64,000 bases of DNA from Subtercola frigoramans (lineage in GTDB: Bacteria > Actinomycetota > Actinomycetes > Actinomycetales > Microbacteriaceae). Position 1 is the first letter of the stretch. Each line of letters starts with the position of its first letter. The notes below the pieces were generated by a model. That model did not search any database, was not told the origin of the DNA, and saw nothing but the letters and a program-made list of their open reading frames with translations. The position numbers were made by a program, and so were the translations under genes. This document shows positions 53,363-61,077 of this stretch, piece by piece. Where the stretch lies: assembly GCF_016907385.1 (NCBI RefSeq), contig NZ_JAFBBU010000001.1, positions 3,534,001 to 3,598,000 on the forward strand. Reading direction: 5' to 3'.

Positions 53363-54415
53363 TCAGACCAGCTGCGGAATCGGGGATTCGGGGCTGATGC
53401 ATCCTGCGGAAGCAAGAGCCGACCACAGGCCTTCCGGAATCGGATCCGTCATGCGTTCTGCGTTCTCTGCGGCGAACCGGGGATGCTTCGTCCCCGGCAT
53501 CACCATCGCGACGGCGGGGTGAGCCGTGGCGAACTGAAGGGCGACGGAACGGATATCGACGTCGAACTCCGCGCACAGTGTGCTGATCCTGTCCCGGGCG
53601 GCCAATAGATCCGGTGAGGCAGCATGGTAGTCGTACCGATGGGAGCCGGCGAGGATGCCGGAGTTGTACGGGCCGCCGATCACCACGGGGATGCCCGCCT
53701 CATGGGCGCGGGGCAGCAGGTCATCCAGTGCGGTCTGGTCGAGAAGCGTGTACCTGCCGGAGATGTGCAGTATGTCAGGGTCTGCGTGTTCCATCGCCAG
53801 GATCTGCGGCGCGAGCACGTTGTTTCCCAGTCCCCACGCCCCGATGACCCCTTGGTCCCGGAGTTCGGCCAGGGCCCTGAAGGCCCCGCTCTCGGCGACC
53901 GTGAAGTGTCGGCGCCACTCATCACCGAGATGGTCCGAACCAAGGTCGTGCACATACACGATGTCCAGGAAGTCGAGGCCGAGCCTGATCATGCTTCCTT
54001 CGACGGACCGCAATGCGGCGTCATACCCGTAGTCGACGTCGACACGAAAAGGGAGCGCTTCGGTGAAGATCGAAGTCTCGGCAGCGCCCGGCCCCTGGCT
54101 GGTGTCGACCTGGGAACTCGACGGTGTGAACGAGGCCCGGACGATTCGCCCGACCTTCGTGGACACCTGGTAGTCCGCTCGCGGTTGGCGTCGCAGGAAG
54201 TGTCCGAACCGGAGCTCTCCGAGCCCCCTGCCGTAGACGGGAGCTGTATCGAAGTGGCGCACCCCCGACGCCCAGGCCGCGGAGAGTGTGTCGTCTGCCG
54301 TCTGGTCATCGATGGCGTCGAACATGTTGCCGAGTGACGCCCCACCGAATCCAAGAGGCCCGAACGGGTCCAGCCGACGCCGGCGCGCAGCAGAGCACGG
54401 TGTGACTGCAGTCAT
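53363..54415 (-). CDS. Aldo/keto reductase (D-threo-aldose 1-dehydrogenase-like)
   Basis: 350 residues from ATG 54415, behind AGAGGAA. AKR barrel: GFGGASLGNMFDAID at the start, FDTAPVYGRGLGELRFG with the Asp-Tyr of the catalytic tetrad, YVHDLG with the His, and VVIGGPYNSG. Resembles L-fucose/D-arabinose dehydrogenases, which oxidise aldoses to lactones with NAD(P)+. The TIM-barrel gene follows 37 bp later, so all three are probably one operon (reductase, isomerase, Gfo/Idh). Divergent from the bicupin (168 bp). Confidence 0.88.
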   Translation of the reverse strand: MTAVTPCSAARRRRLDPFGPLGFGGASLGNMFDAIDDQTADDTLSAAWASGVRHFDTAPVYGRGLGELRFGHFLRRQPRADYQVSTKVGRIVRASFTPSSSQVDTSQGPGAAETSIFTEALPFRVDVDYGYDAALRSVEGSMIRLGLDFLDIVYVHDLGSDHLGDEWRRHFTVAESGAFRALAELRDQGVIGAWGLGNNVLAPQILAMEHADPDILHISGRYTLLDQTALDDLLPRAHEAGIPVVIGGPYNSGILAGSHRYDYHAASPDLLAARDRISTLCAEFDVDIRSVALQFATAHPAVAMVMPGTKHPRFAAENAERMTDPIPEGLWSALASAGCISPESPIPQLV

Positions 54416-54498
54416 TTCGTTCCTCTCTGGCAATGGATTCAATTCTGGTCGGCGTCGCCGCGACCGTGTTTCGGTGATGTAACCATCACGTTGCATTT

Positions 54499-54510
54499 TG
54501 CCATTTGGCA
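54499..54510. promoter_or_regulatory. Operator-like dyad TGCCA-TT-TGGCA with TTTTGCCA direct repeats
   Basis: Dyad 54499-54510; TTTTGCCA is repeated at 54496 and 54516, 20 bp apart (two helical turns). It lies in the divergent promoter region between the aldo/keto reductase and the bicupin and could control both. The regulator is not in the immediate neighbourhood. Confidence 0.5.
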
Positions 54511-54583
54511 TAATCTTTTGCCAATTTCGCTCTATGTTTACCTTGGGCATGAGAATTCTGAAAGTGAACGGAAGTGAGGGGTC

Positions 54584-55468
54584 ATGGTGACATCGCCATT
54601 CGGCAAGCCAGTCATCGGCAATCGAGACGCCAACCCGGCGCACTGGGCGCCGGGTTCGTGGGTCGAACCCGCGAGCGGAACACAGACCAAGGGCGAGTCG
54701 GTGGTGATACGCGAGGGAAGCACCACAGGCCTGCACCGTGCTGGCCTCTGGCGGTCGGGTATCGGTGTTCCCGGATGCGAGCCCGACGGAAGCTGCCGGA
54801 TCGACTACTCGGCACCCGATGGTGACGAGACTCTCGTCGTCCTCGATGGCGAAGCCCGCGTGACGGTGACCGGTACGGGCGAAACCCATGTTCTGCGCCC
54901 CGGATCGATCGTCAGTCACCCCAAGGGTCTCGGGCTGACGTGGGAGATCACGTCAGCGGCATTCAGGAAGTTCTGGGTGATCTGGGACAGCCCGGACGCT
55001 GCTGCTGCAGACGACCACCTGTACGTGCGCCACGTCGATGACGACGACCCAGCCTCATGGGAACCCTACGAATGGGACGACGCGGATGGCCGGCACTGGA
55101 GGTGCGGTGAGAACTTGGTGATGCGATCGACGGGCTCCACAGGCAGCCTCAAGTGTGGATTGTGGCGGAGCGGGCCGGATACCGGTGACGGAACGGAGCT
55201 CGCGGCAGTTACGCCCGAGGCTGGTTCGGTCTGCGAAGGAAGTCGATGTGCTGGCCACACGATCAGCGCTTCACGAGGAATCGGTGACGAGAGCATGTTG
55301 TTGCTCAACGGAAGAGCGCACATCGTCAATCATGATTCGGGTGAGGAGTTCGATGTCGAACCCGGAGACATCATCGCGCAGTACATGGGACCGAACATCA
55401 CATGGACGTCGAAGAGCCGCTATATGAAGAAGTTCTTCATCATGACCAACGCGACTGTTCCGGCCTGA
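54584..55468 (+). CDS. Bicupin protein (DUF861/EutQ-like cupins) with paired cysteines
   Basis: 294 residues from ATG 54584 with GAGGGG upstream. Two cupin halves, each starting with GLWRSG (54-59 and 192-197). Each cupin strand pair includes a G-x-A-x-V-type segment (VLDGEARVTV, LLNGRAHIVN) and a 'RPGSIVSHPKG / EPGDIIAQYMG' turn. Each half also carries a close cysteine pair: C65-x5-C71 and C217-x4-C222. Metal-ligand His residues of classical cupins are not obvious, so it may bind sugars or act through the cysteines. Function unknown; location suggests a role with the sugar oxidoreductases. Confidence 0.8.
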   Translation: MVTSPFGKPVIGNRDANPAHWAPGSWVEPASGTQTKGESVVIREGSTTGLHRAGLWRSGIGVPGCEPDGSCRIDYSAPDGDETLVVLDGEARVTVTGTGETHVLRPGSIVSHPKGLGLTWEITSAAFRKFWVIWDSPDAAAADDHLYVRHVDDDDPASWEPYEWDDADGRHWRCGENLVMRSTGSTGSLKCGLWRSGPDTGDGTELAAVTPEAGSVCEGSRCAGHTISASRGIGDESMLLLNGRAHIVNHDSGEEFDVEPGDIIAQYMGPNITWTSKSRYMKKFFIMTNATVPA

Positions 55469-55493
55469 CACGCGAGGCCCGACCTGCCTGCTC

Positions 55494-56729
55494 CTACCGG
55501 GTTGCCGCGAAGTCGCTCGCCGCGACCCGGGGCAGGCGCTTCGACCGGAAACCGAGAACGAAATCCGCAGCTGCGCTCGTCAGCACGACCGCGATCAACA
55601 CCAGAATCGTCACGACAGGGAGGGCTCCCACACCAGCACCGTCAAGAAGGACACCACCGAGCAGGGCGCCTGACCCAATCCCGATGTTGAAAGCGGTGGT
55701 GTGCATTGCTGCAGCGGGATCCCGCATACGGAACGAGGAGACGTGCATGAGGCGCGTCTGGAGCATCGTGGGTAAGCCTCCGAACGCAACACCCCAGCAG
55801 ACGAACGCGACGATGACCGCTGGGGTGCTCTCCGGAAAGGCAACCAGGATGAGCAGTGCAATAGCAGACCCACCGATCGCGCTGGCGAATCCGGCCCGGG
55901 GAAACCGACCGACGACAAAACCCGCGACGACGACGCCAGCAGCACCGGCAATGCCGAACAGAAGGAGGTACGACGCAACGGCCCCTGGTGGAATGTGGGC
56001 CGCGTCGGTGAGCCACGGGACAACGTAGGTGTAGAACGTGTTGTGACCGGCGATCATGATCACGACCAAGGCGCAGACGAGCAGTACGGGGCCGAGAGTC
56101 GGGTCGGTGCGGAGTCTCGCCGCGGCACGGTCACCCTTCTGTGCGACATGGTGGCGCACTCGCGGGAGGTAGAGGGCAATACACGCAGTCAGGATGAGAA
56201 CCAGAACACCCAGTACAGCGAACGCCATTCTCCAGCCGACAGCATTTCCCAACGCTGTACCCGCGGGAATACCGAGGACAAAGGCAGCCGACCCTCCCCC
56301 CGCGGTGAGGGCAATGGCACGCCCCAACTGCTCCTTGGGCACGAGGTGGGCGGAGTACGCCGAGACCACTGCCCAGAACAGACCGTGGGCCATTCCGCCG
56401 AGGATCCGAGCGCCCACCAGGAATTCGTAGGTCGGGGCGCTTGCTGAAAGGACGTTCGAGAGCGCAAGAACAAGCATCACGTAGACGATCACTCGCTTGC
56501 GTGAGTACCTGCGTGTGAACGCGGCCAGTGGCCCGGTGAGTACCACCACCGTCACCGCGAAGATGGTGACGAGGAATCCCGCACGCGCCGTGCTCACTCC
56601 AAAGTCGCTGGAGATGTTGGGGAGTACTCCCGTCGGAAGCATCTCCGTGGTGATGGAGACGAAGACTGCACCCGAGAGACTGATCATCCCCCACCACGGA
56701 AAGCGTGCCAGCGTGCCGGGCGCCGTCAC
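55494..56729 (-). CDS. MFS transporter (sugar-efflux/AraJ-like DHA1)
   Basis: 411 residues from GTG 56729, overlapping the TIM-barrel stop. Twelve helices; motif A-like segment is FTRRYSRKRVIVYVML, and GARILGGMAHGLFWAVVSAYSAHLVP is the R-x-x-x-G-x-x-x-G region. AraJ/YdeA-like proteins export arabinose and related sugars or drugs. Last gene of the MOSC-to-MFS operon. Converges on the bicupin (25 bp). Confidence 0.9.
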   Translation of the reverse strand: MTAPGTLARFPWWGMISLSGAVFVSITTEMLPTGVLPNISSDFGVSTARAGFLVTIFAVTVVVLTGPLAAFTRRYSRKRVIVYVMLVLALSNVLSASAPTYEFLVGARILGGMAHGLFWAVVSAYSAHLVPKEQLGRAIALTAGGGSAAFVLGIPAGTALGNAVGWRMAFAVLGVLVLILTACIALYLPRVRHHVAQKGDRAAARLRTDPTLGPVLLVCALVVIMIAGHNTFYTYVVPWLTDAAHIPPGAVASYLLLFGIAGAAGVVVAGFVVGRFPRAGFASAIGGSAIALLILVAFPESTPAVIVAFVCWGVAFGGLPTMLQTRLMHVSSFRMRDPAAAMHTTAFNIGIGSGALLGGVLLDGAGVGALPVVTILVLIAVVLTSAAADFVLGFRSKRLPRVAASDFAATR

Positions 56730-57625
56730 GAGGAGCCGACACGGAAGTACGGGTGTGTGGTCACGAACTGCAGGGCGGCGGCCGACGAATCGAACCGGTC
56801 CGGAAGGTGAGGTACGTCGATTTCAATGATGAACCAGCCGTCGAAGTCCGATCCCAGCTCGACGAAGATGCCGTCGAGGGGAACATCTCCTCGACCTGGT
56901 TCCATCCAGATGCCGTAGTCGGCCGTTGCCGTTGAATAGTCGGCTGAGGCGAACCGTGCAGCGGCAACGGCCGATCGGCACACATCCTTGAGGTGGATCC
57001 CCCGAATCCGTCGTCGATAGTCCTTCACCAGTGCGACTGAATCCGCGCCTGCCCAGAAGAGGTGCCCGACGTCGGGCCCGAAGGCGAGTTCGGACCCTTC
57101 CGTCGCGTCGAGGACGGCCCGGATTTCGTCCTCCGTCTCGATCCACGATGCGACATGCGGGTGAAGAGCTGCAGTGACTCCCGACTCGGCGAAGATGCCC
57201 GCGACCTCGCTCAACCTATCCGCGATGCGGAGAAGTCGATCTGCATCGGCGAGGTGGCCGACGGCAGGCTTCCTTCGCCGCTCCGGCGGGAGGGAACTCG
57301 CTACGAAGACATCTGTCAGACCGAAGCGCGAGTGGAGTGCGGCGACCCGCCTGACTTCTTCATTCTCACGTGCGCGGTCGTCGCTCTCGAAGAACGATGA
57401 GTAGTACCCAGGCGCGGGGGCGAACGAATAGCGGTCGAGCAGTTCGCGGTATTCACTCTCGCCCGTTTCGTCGGGCAGGCCGAATGCGACGAAGGCGTAC
57501 CCCATAGCGTGGTGATCACTGAGGGCTCGTTCCACGTTCGAGTGCGAGTTGTCAAAACGCTCCCGGCCCTCGCGGATCCAAGGCAAGGGGCAGATCGCCA
57601 CCTGGCGTGACAATCCGCCGCTCAT
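56726..57625 (-). CDS. Xylose-isomerase-like TIM-barrel protein 2
   Basis: 299 residues from ATG 57625, overlapping the GMC oxidoreductase stop (ATGA). Barrel motifs: VTAALHPHVASWIETEDEIRAVLDAT (His + Glu), LAFGPDVGHLFWAG (Asp/His metal ligands) and IHLKDVC; the final WFIIEIDVPH strand carries the last acid. It belongs to the 2-keto-myo-inositol dehydratase/sugar epimerase superfamily, the fold also used by 3-keto-glycoside-cleaving enzymes. Coupling with the GMC oxidase suggests that it acts on the oxidised product. Specificity open. Confidence 0.88.
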   Translation of the reverse strand: MSGGLSRQVAICPLPWIREGRERFDNSHSNVERALSDHHAMGYAFVAFGLPDETGESEYRELLDRYSFAPAPGYYSSFFESDDRARENEEVRRVAALHSRFGLTDVFVASSLPPERRRKPAVGHLADADRLLRIADRLSEVAGIFAESGVTAALHPHVASWIETEDEIRAVLDATEGSELAFGPDVGHLFWAGADSVALVKDYRRRIRGIHLKDVCRSAVAAARFASADYSTATADYGIWMEPGRGDVPLDGIFVELGSDFDGWFIIEIDVPHLPDRFDSSAAALQFVTTHPYFRVGSS

Positions 57626-59151
57626 TCGGTTTCCCGACCTGCGACACGCGTCGAAGCACCGCAGGTGGTAAGGAATTCGCTGATCGCGCGGGCGGTACCC
57701 ACGGCGAGCGTCGCGGCGGTGAGGGTCGTATTGCAGCTGACCGCAGTGGGAATCACGCCATTTCCCGCCACAAAGATATTGGAAGTACCCCAGACGCGGC
57801 CCGTCGGATCACACACTGATCTCCCGTCGTCGACCAGTCCCATCCGCACGGTGCCGGTACTGTGCATCGAGCCACCGACAGGCAAAGGCGTCACCGAGTC
57901 GCTGTCGAACCGGCCGAGAGCCCGGCCGACAGCGGAGTGACTGGCTGTCGCGGCGACAATCCGTTGCTCATCGGCAGCGGAATACGCGAAGTGGATGCTC
58001 ATCGAGGGCATGCCGAGTACATCACGTGCGTCATCCGAGAACTCGACGCGATTGCTCTCGTCGATGTCAGTGTTGACGTACCACGCGATTCCCAGCCGAT
58101 GGGTTCCTGATTCACGATCGATCGTCTCCATCATCTGCCCGTGGTAGGGCTGGCGATCATCCACACTCGGCAACCACCAGGCACCGATGTGCGGCTCATA
58201 CTCATCGAGCTGAGACAGAACGTCCTCCGACGGGTCTTCGCTGAGGGTCGTGAACCCCGTCACGAAAACGTGCTCATTGAGAAATCGCCCGAGTGCCCGG
58301 GGCCGGATTCCTGACGCATACAGAAGCTGCGGTGTGCGGAACGTGTCAGCAGCAACGACGACCACATCGGCGTCGAGTTCGTACGTATCACCGGTTGGCA
58401 GGTGTCGCAGGAGAACTCCGGTTGCAGACGCGCCGTCGCTGACGATCGAAGTGCACAGCGTGTCGGCCAAGAGGACGAAGGTGGAATCCGCCGGATCGGC
58501 CATGGTGGGAAGGATGTCGACGGGGCCCGTGCGACGGTACCTGCCGGTTTCGTCGACCGTGCCCGCCATCGGCATCGTCTGCACTCCGCGACCCTCCGCG
58601 ATTTCAGGGAACATCTCGGCCAGACGGACCGCAGCCTGCACTCCGGCGGTGGTCTTCGGGAAGATCGACGAGTCGACCTGGAGCAACCGCTGTGCCACGG
58701 CATGATCCGCATCCCACACACTCGGATCGAGGAACGCGGGGATCTCGCGACCGAACGGAGAGGGGCACGCGGCAGTCCAGTGGGCGCCCATGCCGCCGAC
58801 GTTCCAGGAGAAGCCTGCGCCGATCATCGTTCCGGGCGCCTCCCCCAAGACACTCAGCGGGTGTACGCCCGGGTCCCAAGCCGAACCTGAGGCACTGCGG
58901 CACGTCGCCGGGGACGCAGAGACATATTCGGACTGCACGGCCGAGCGGACTGCTTTGGCGTAGAAGCGGCGCACCGCGGGGTCTGCTGTTGTGCTGAGGT
59001 GTTCATCCGCCCTGGTTCCGATCTTCGGCCCGGCCTCGACCATGGCGATCGTCGCGCCGGGGTGGGACACCCGGAGCTGCCGGGCCACGATCGCCCCGAT
59101 CGGCCCGCTCCCGACGATGACGATGTGCACAGACGCCGGCGCGTCAACCAT
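57622..59151 (-). CDS. GMC oxidoreductase, pyranose-oxidase / C-glycoside 3-oxidase-like
   Basis: 509 residues from ATG 59151. FAD-binding GSGPIG (14-19), and the covalent-flavin/His region NVGGMGAHWTAACP with H124 in the place where pyranose oxidases have THW. Near the C terminus MHSTGTVRMG carries the active-site His, and CNTTLTAATLAV replaces the GNPT-type Asn block. This layout matches the pyranose-oxidase branch (AA3_4-like), which includes the CarA-type glycoside 3-oxidases of actinobacteria. It probably oxidises a sugar or glycoside hydroxyl to a ketone with O2 or another acceptor. Operon neighbours (TIM barrel, RidA, reductase) support a glycoside-breakdown role. Lacks a signal peptide. 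Confidence 0.85.
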   Translation of the reverse strand: MVDAPASVHIVIVGSGPIGAIVARQLRVSHPGATIAMVEAGPKIGTRADEHLSTTADPAVRRFYAKAVRSAVQSEYVSASPATCRSASGSAWDPGVHPLSVLGEAPGTMIGAGFSWNVGGMGAHWTAACPSPFGREIPAFLDPSVWDADHAVAQRLLQVDSSIFPKTTAGVQAAVRLAEMFPEIAEGRGVQTMPMAGTVDETGRYRRTGPVDILPTMADPADSTFVLLADTLCTSIVSDGASATGVLLRHLPTGDTYELDADVVVVAADTFRTPQLLYASGIRPRALGRFLNEHVFVTGFTTLSEDPSEDVLSQLDEYEPHIGAWWLPSVDDRQPYHGQMMETIDRESGTHRLGIAWYVNTDIDESNRVEFSDDARDVLGMPSMSIHFAYSAADEQRIVAATASHSAVGRALGRFDSDSVTPLPVGGSMHSTGTVRMGLVDDGRSVCDPTGRVWGTSNIFVAGNGVIPTAVSCNTTLTAATLAVGTARAISEFLTTCGASTRVAGRETE

Positions 59152-59491
59152 GACGGACGGCGATCGCGTCGATTTCAACCCGGACGCCCCGCGGGCGCGC
59201 GCCGATAGTGGTCCTGGCCGGAAAGGGGGCTGTGAAGTACTGCACGTACACCGCATTGAACGCCTCGAAATCCTCGTCGAGGTCGCTGAGGTAGACGCCG
59301 ACTCGACACACGTCGGCGAGCGATGACCCGGCCGCTTCGAGCACCCCGGAGAGGGTCCGCAGAACGGTGTGCGTCTGTTCTGCGACGTCTCCGGTTGACG
59401 GAAGGCCCGTGGCATCCCGCGGGACCACTCCCGAAAGGAAGACTAGGTCACCGACCGTACGGCTGGGGCTCAGTGGGGCGGGAGTTGGCAT
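59144..59491 (-). CDS. RidA/YjgF family protein
   Basis: 115 residues from ATG 59491. RidA trimer fold with the SGVVP start, AEQTHTVLRTLSGVLEAAGSSLADVCRVGVYLSDLDEDFEAFNAVY and PARTTIGARPRGVRVEIDAIAVRHG; the Arg that binds the imine carboxylate is present (ARTTI). It normally hydrolyses reactive 2-aminoacrylate/imine intermediates; a carbonyl-handling role near the oxidase is plausible. Overlaps the oxidase gene by 8 nt. 41 bp after the reductase gene. Confidence 0.9.
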   Translation of the reverse strand: MPTPAPLSPSRTVGDLVFLSGVVPRDATGLPSTGDVAEQTHTVLRTLSGVLEAAGSSLADVCRVGVYLSDLDEDFEAFNAVYVQYFTAPFPARTTIGARPRGVRVEIDAIAVRHG

Positions 59492-59531
59492 CGGCGTTCT
59501 TTCTCGAAAGGGCGAATGTGTCAGAAGATGG

Positions 59532-60485
59532 TCAGAGTTGCAGCGTGACAATGCCGCGCCCCCGGGAGACGCAGGTGATGATCGTTTCGGCGCGGGCGGC
59601 GTCGGTCAGGCAGATGTCGCGGTGGATCACGTCGCCGGAGACGAGAGTGACCCGGCAGGCACCGCAGACACCCCCCTCGCACGAGTAGTCGACTCCGACA
59701 CCGGCGTCATTCAGCGCCTGGAGCATGCTCTTGTCTGCCGGAACCGCGATCTCCCGCTTGGACAGCCGAAGGTTCACAGTGAAGGGGTCGCCAGCTCGCG
59801 CCTTCGCTGGGTCGAGTCCGCTGAACGATTCGAGATGGATGCGTTCAGGCCCGACAGCCATCGTCTCGCACGCATCAGAAACAGCCGACAGGAGGCGATC
59901 CGGCCCGCACGCGTAGAGGTGCGCCGTCGCGTTGAGGCCGGCCAGGAGCGCGTCGATCCTCATGCGGTTGCCCTCCGACGAGACATAGACCTTGACAGTC
60001 AATGACGCGATACCGGCGAATTCCTCGAGAAATGCCAGCTGGGAGCGGGAGCGTACTGCGTAGTGCAGTACCGACCGTTGCCCCCGCCGATCGACCTCGA
60101 GCGCCAGCGGCAGAAAAGGCGTCACTCCGATGCCGCCCGCTACGAACACGTGCTCAGGCGCATCCTCGGCGAGCACCAGCGACGGTATCGGGTAGCTCAC
60201 GTGAACAGGGTCCCCGATGTCGATGTCATCGTGGAAGAGCATTGATCCTCCGCGGCCATCGGGCTCGCGCTGAACGGCGAATTCGAACGTCTCGCGTCGG
60301 TCGGCATCGCCGCACAGGGAATAGGTGCGAAGAAGGCCGCTCTGGTGCCTCACCGTCACGTAGGAGCCGGCGACACTGGGCGGAAAGAGTTCCCTTCGCT
60401 CGGGTCGGAGGGTGAAACGCCGGATGCCCGTGGCGATGTCTGAGAGACCGACGACCCGCGAGGCGATCAGGAGTCGCTTCGTCAC
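59532..60485 (-). CDS. Phthalate-dioxygenase-reductase-type flavoprotein with [2Fe-2S] domain
   Basis: 317 residues from GTG 60485, overlapping the MOSC stop. FMN-binding RTYSLCG (53-59), NAD-binding GGIGVTP (117-123), and a C-terminal plant-type [2Fe-2S] domain with C269, C274, C277 and C305. It passes electrons from NADH via FMN and iron-sulfur to an oxygenase (VanB/PDR type). No Rieske oxygenase is in the window, so its partner is distant or it serves the oxidase or MOSC protein. First genes of the operon: MOSC then this. Confidence 0.92.
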   Translation of the reverse strand: MTKRLLIASRVVGLSDIATGIRRFTLRPERRELFPPSVAGSYVTVRHQSGLLRTYSLCGDADRRETFEFAVQREPDGRGGSMLFHDDIDIGDPVHVSYPIPSLVLAEDAPEHVFVAGGIGVTPFLPLALEVDRRGQRSVLHYAVRSRSQLAFLEEFAGIASLTVKVYVSSEGNRMRIDALLAGLNATAHLYACGPDRLLSAVSDACETMAVGPERIHLESFSGLDPAKARAGDPFTVNLRLSKREIAVPADKSMLQALNDAGVGVDYSCEGGVCGACRVTLVSGDVIHRDICLTDAARAETIITCVSRGRGIVTLQL

Positions 60486-60976
60486 GCGAGGGCCTCGATT
60501 GCGTCACCGAGGTGGATGTCGCCTCCTTCGAGGATCCGGGCGTTCAGGCCCGATCGATTGACGAGGGCATTGAAGACGCCGGGGCGGTCGTTCAGGTCTT
60601 CGAGGTACTTGCACGGCACATTGAGTCGCCCACCGTACAGACGGGTGTTTCCGATACGGAATTCCCGCCCGACAAGATGGGCGAGGGGCACACCCCTGGT
60701 GACGACGTTGCGTCGAGTCTCCTCTGGCGGCAGATCGATACCCTGGTCGCGCTTGATCGACTCCAGGGTCTCGGCCTCGATGAGCGTGATCTGCCGGTCT
60801 TCATGCGGTCGTCGTGAGTAGTACCCCGTTCCGAGGAGATATCGATCCCCCTCCACCCCCTGGCCCGCGATCAGCGTGAGTGACTGACGGATGGCCATCT
60901 CCTCGCCCGCGATAGCGCAGGTGTAGAGACCGGCAACGACTCCGCGGAAGGTCGTCTCTGGGGCAGAGGAGGTCAT
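60482..60976 (-). CDS. MOSC-domain protein (molybdenum cofactor sulfurase C-terminal type)
   Basis: 164 residues. MOSC core: GVEGDRYLLGTGYYS, ITLIEAETLESI, RRNVVTRGVPLAHLVG (RRN-x-x-T-R) and GRLNVPCKYLE with the conserved C122. In YiiM/mARC-like proteins this cysteine binds molybdenum cofactor. Coupled to a PDR-type reductase, which could supply electrons for reduction of N-hydroxylated or other oxygenated substrates. GTG/ATG choice: ATG 60976 is used. Gap of 101 bp to the binding protein. Confidence 0.88.
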   Translation of the reverse strand: MTSSAPETTFRGVVAGLYTCAIAGEEMAIRQSLTLIAGQGVEGDRYLLGTGYYSRRPHEDRQITLIEAETLESIKRDQGIDLPPEETRRNVVTRGVPLAHLVGREFRIGNTRLYGGRLNVPCKYLEDLNDRPGVFNALVNRSGLNARILEGGDIHLGDAIEALA

Positions 60977-61031
60977 GACGTGTTTCTCCAGTGGGTTGGA
61001 TCCGGTTCGATACTGATCGGCGGCTCCGGCT

Positions 61032-61061
61032 GCGGGGAGGGGCGTCCAGTCCCCACCCCGC
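61032..61061 (-). terminator. Hairpin after the peptide-type binding protein
   Basis: GCGGGG-A-GGGG (61032-61042) pairs with CCCC-A-CCCCGC (61051-61061), one A-A mismatch, 8-nt loop. It lies 16 bp after the binding-protein stop, so it can end or reduce transcription into the MOSC operon. Confidence 0.6.
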
Positions 61062-61077
61062 GGCCGGTGCTGGTGTG

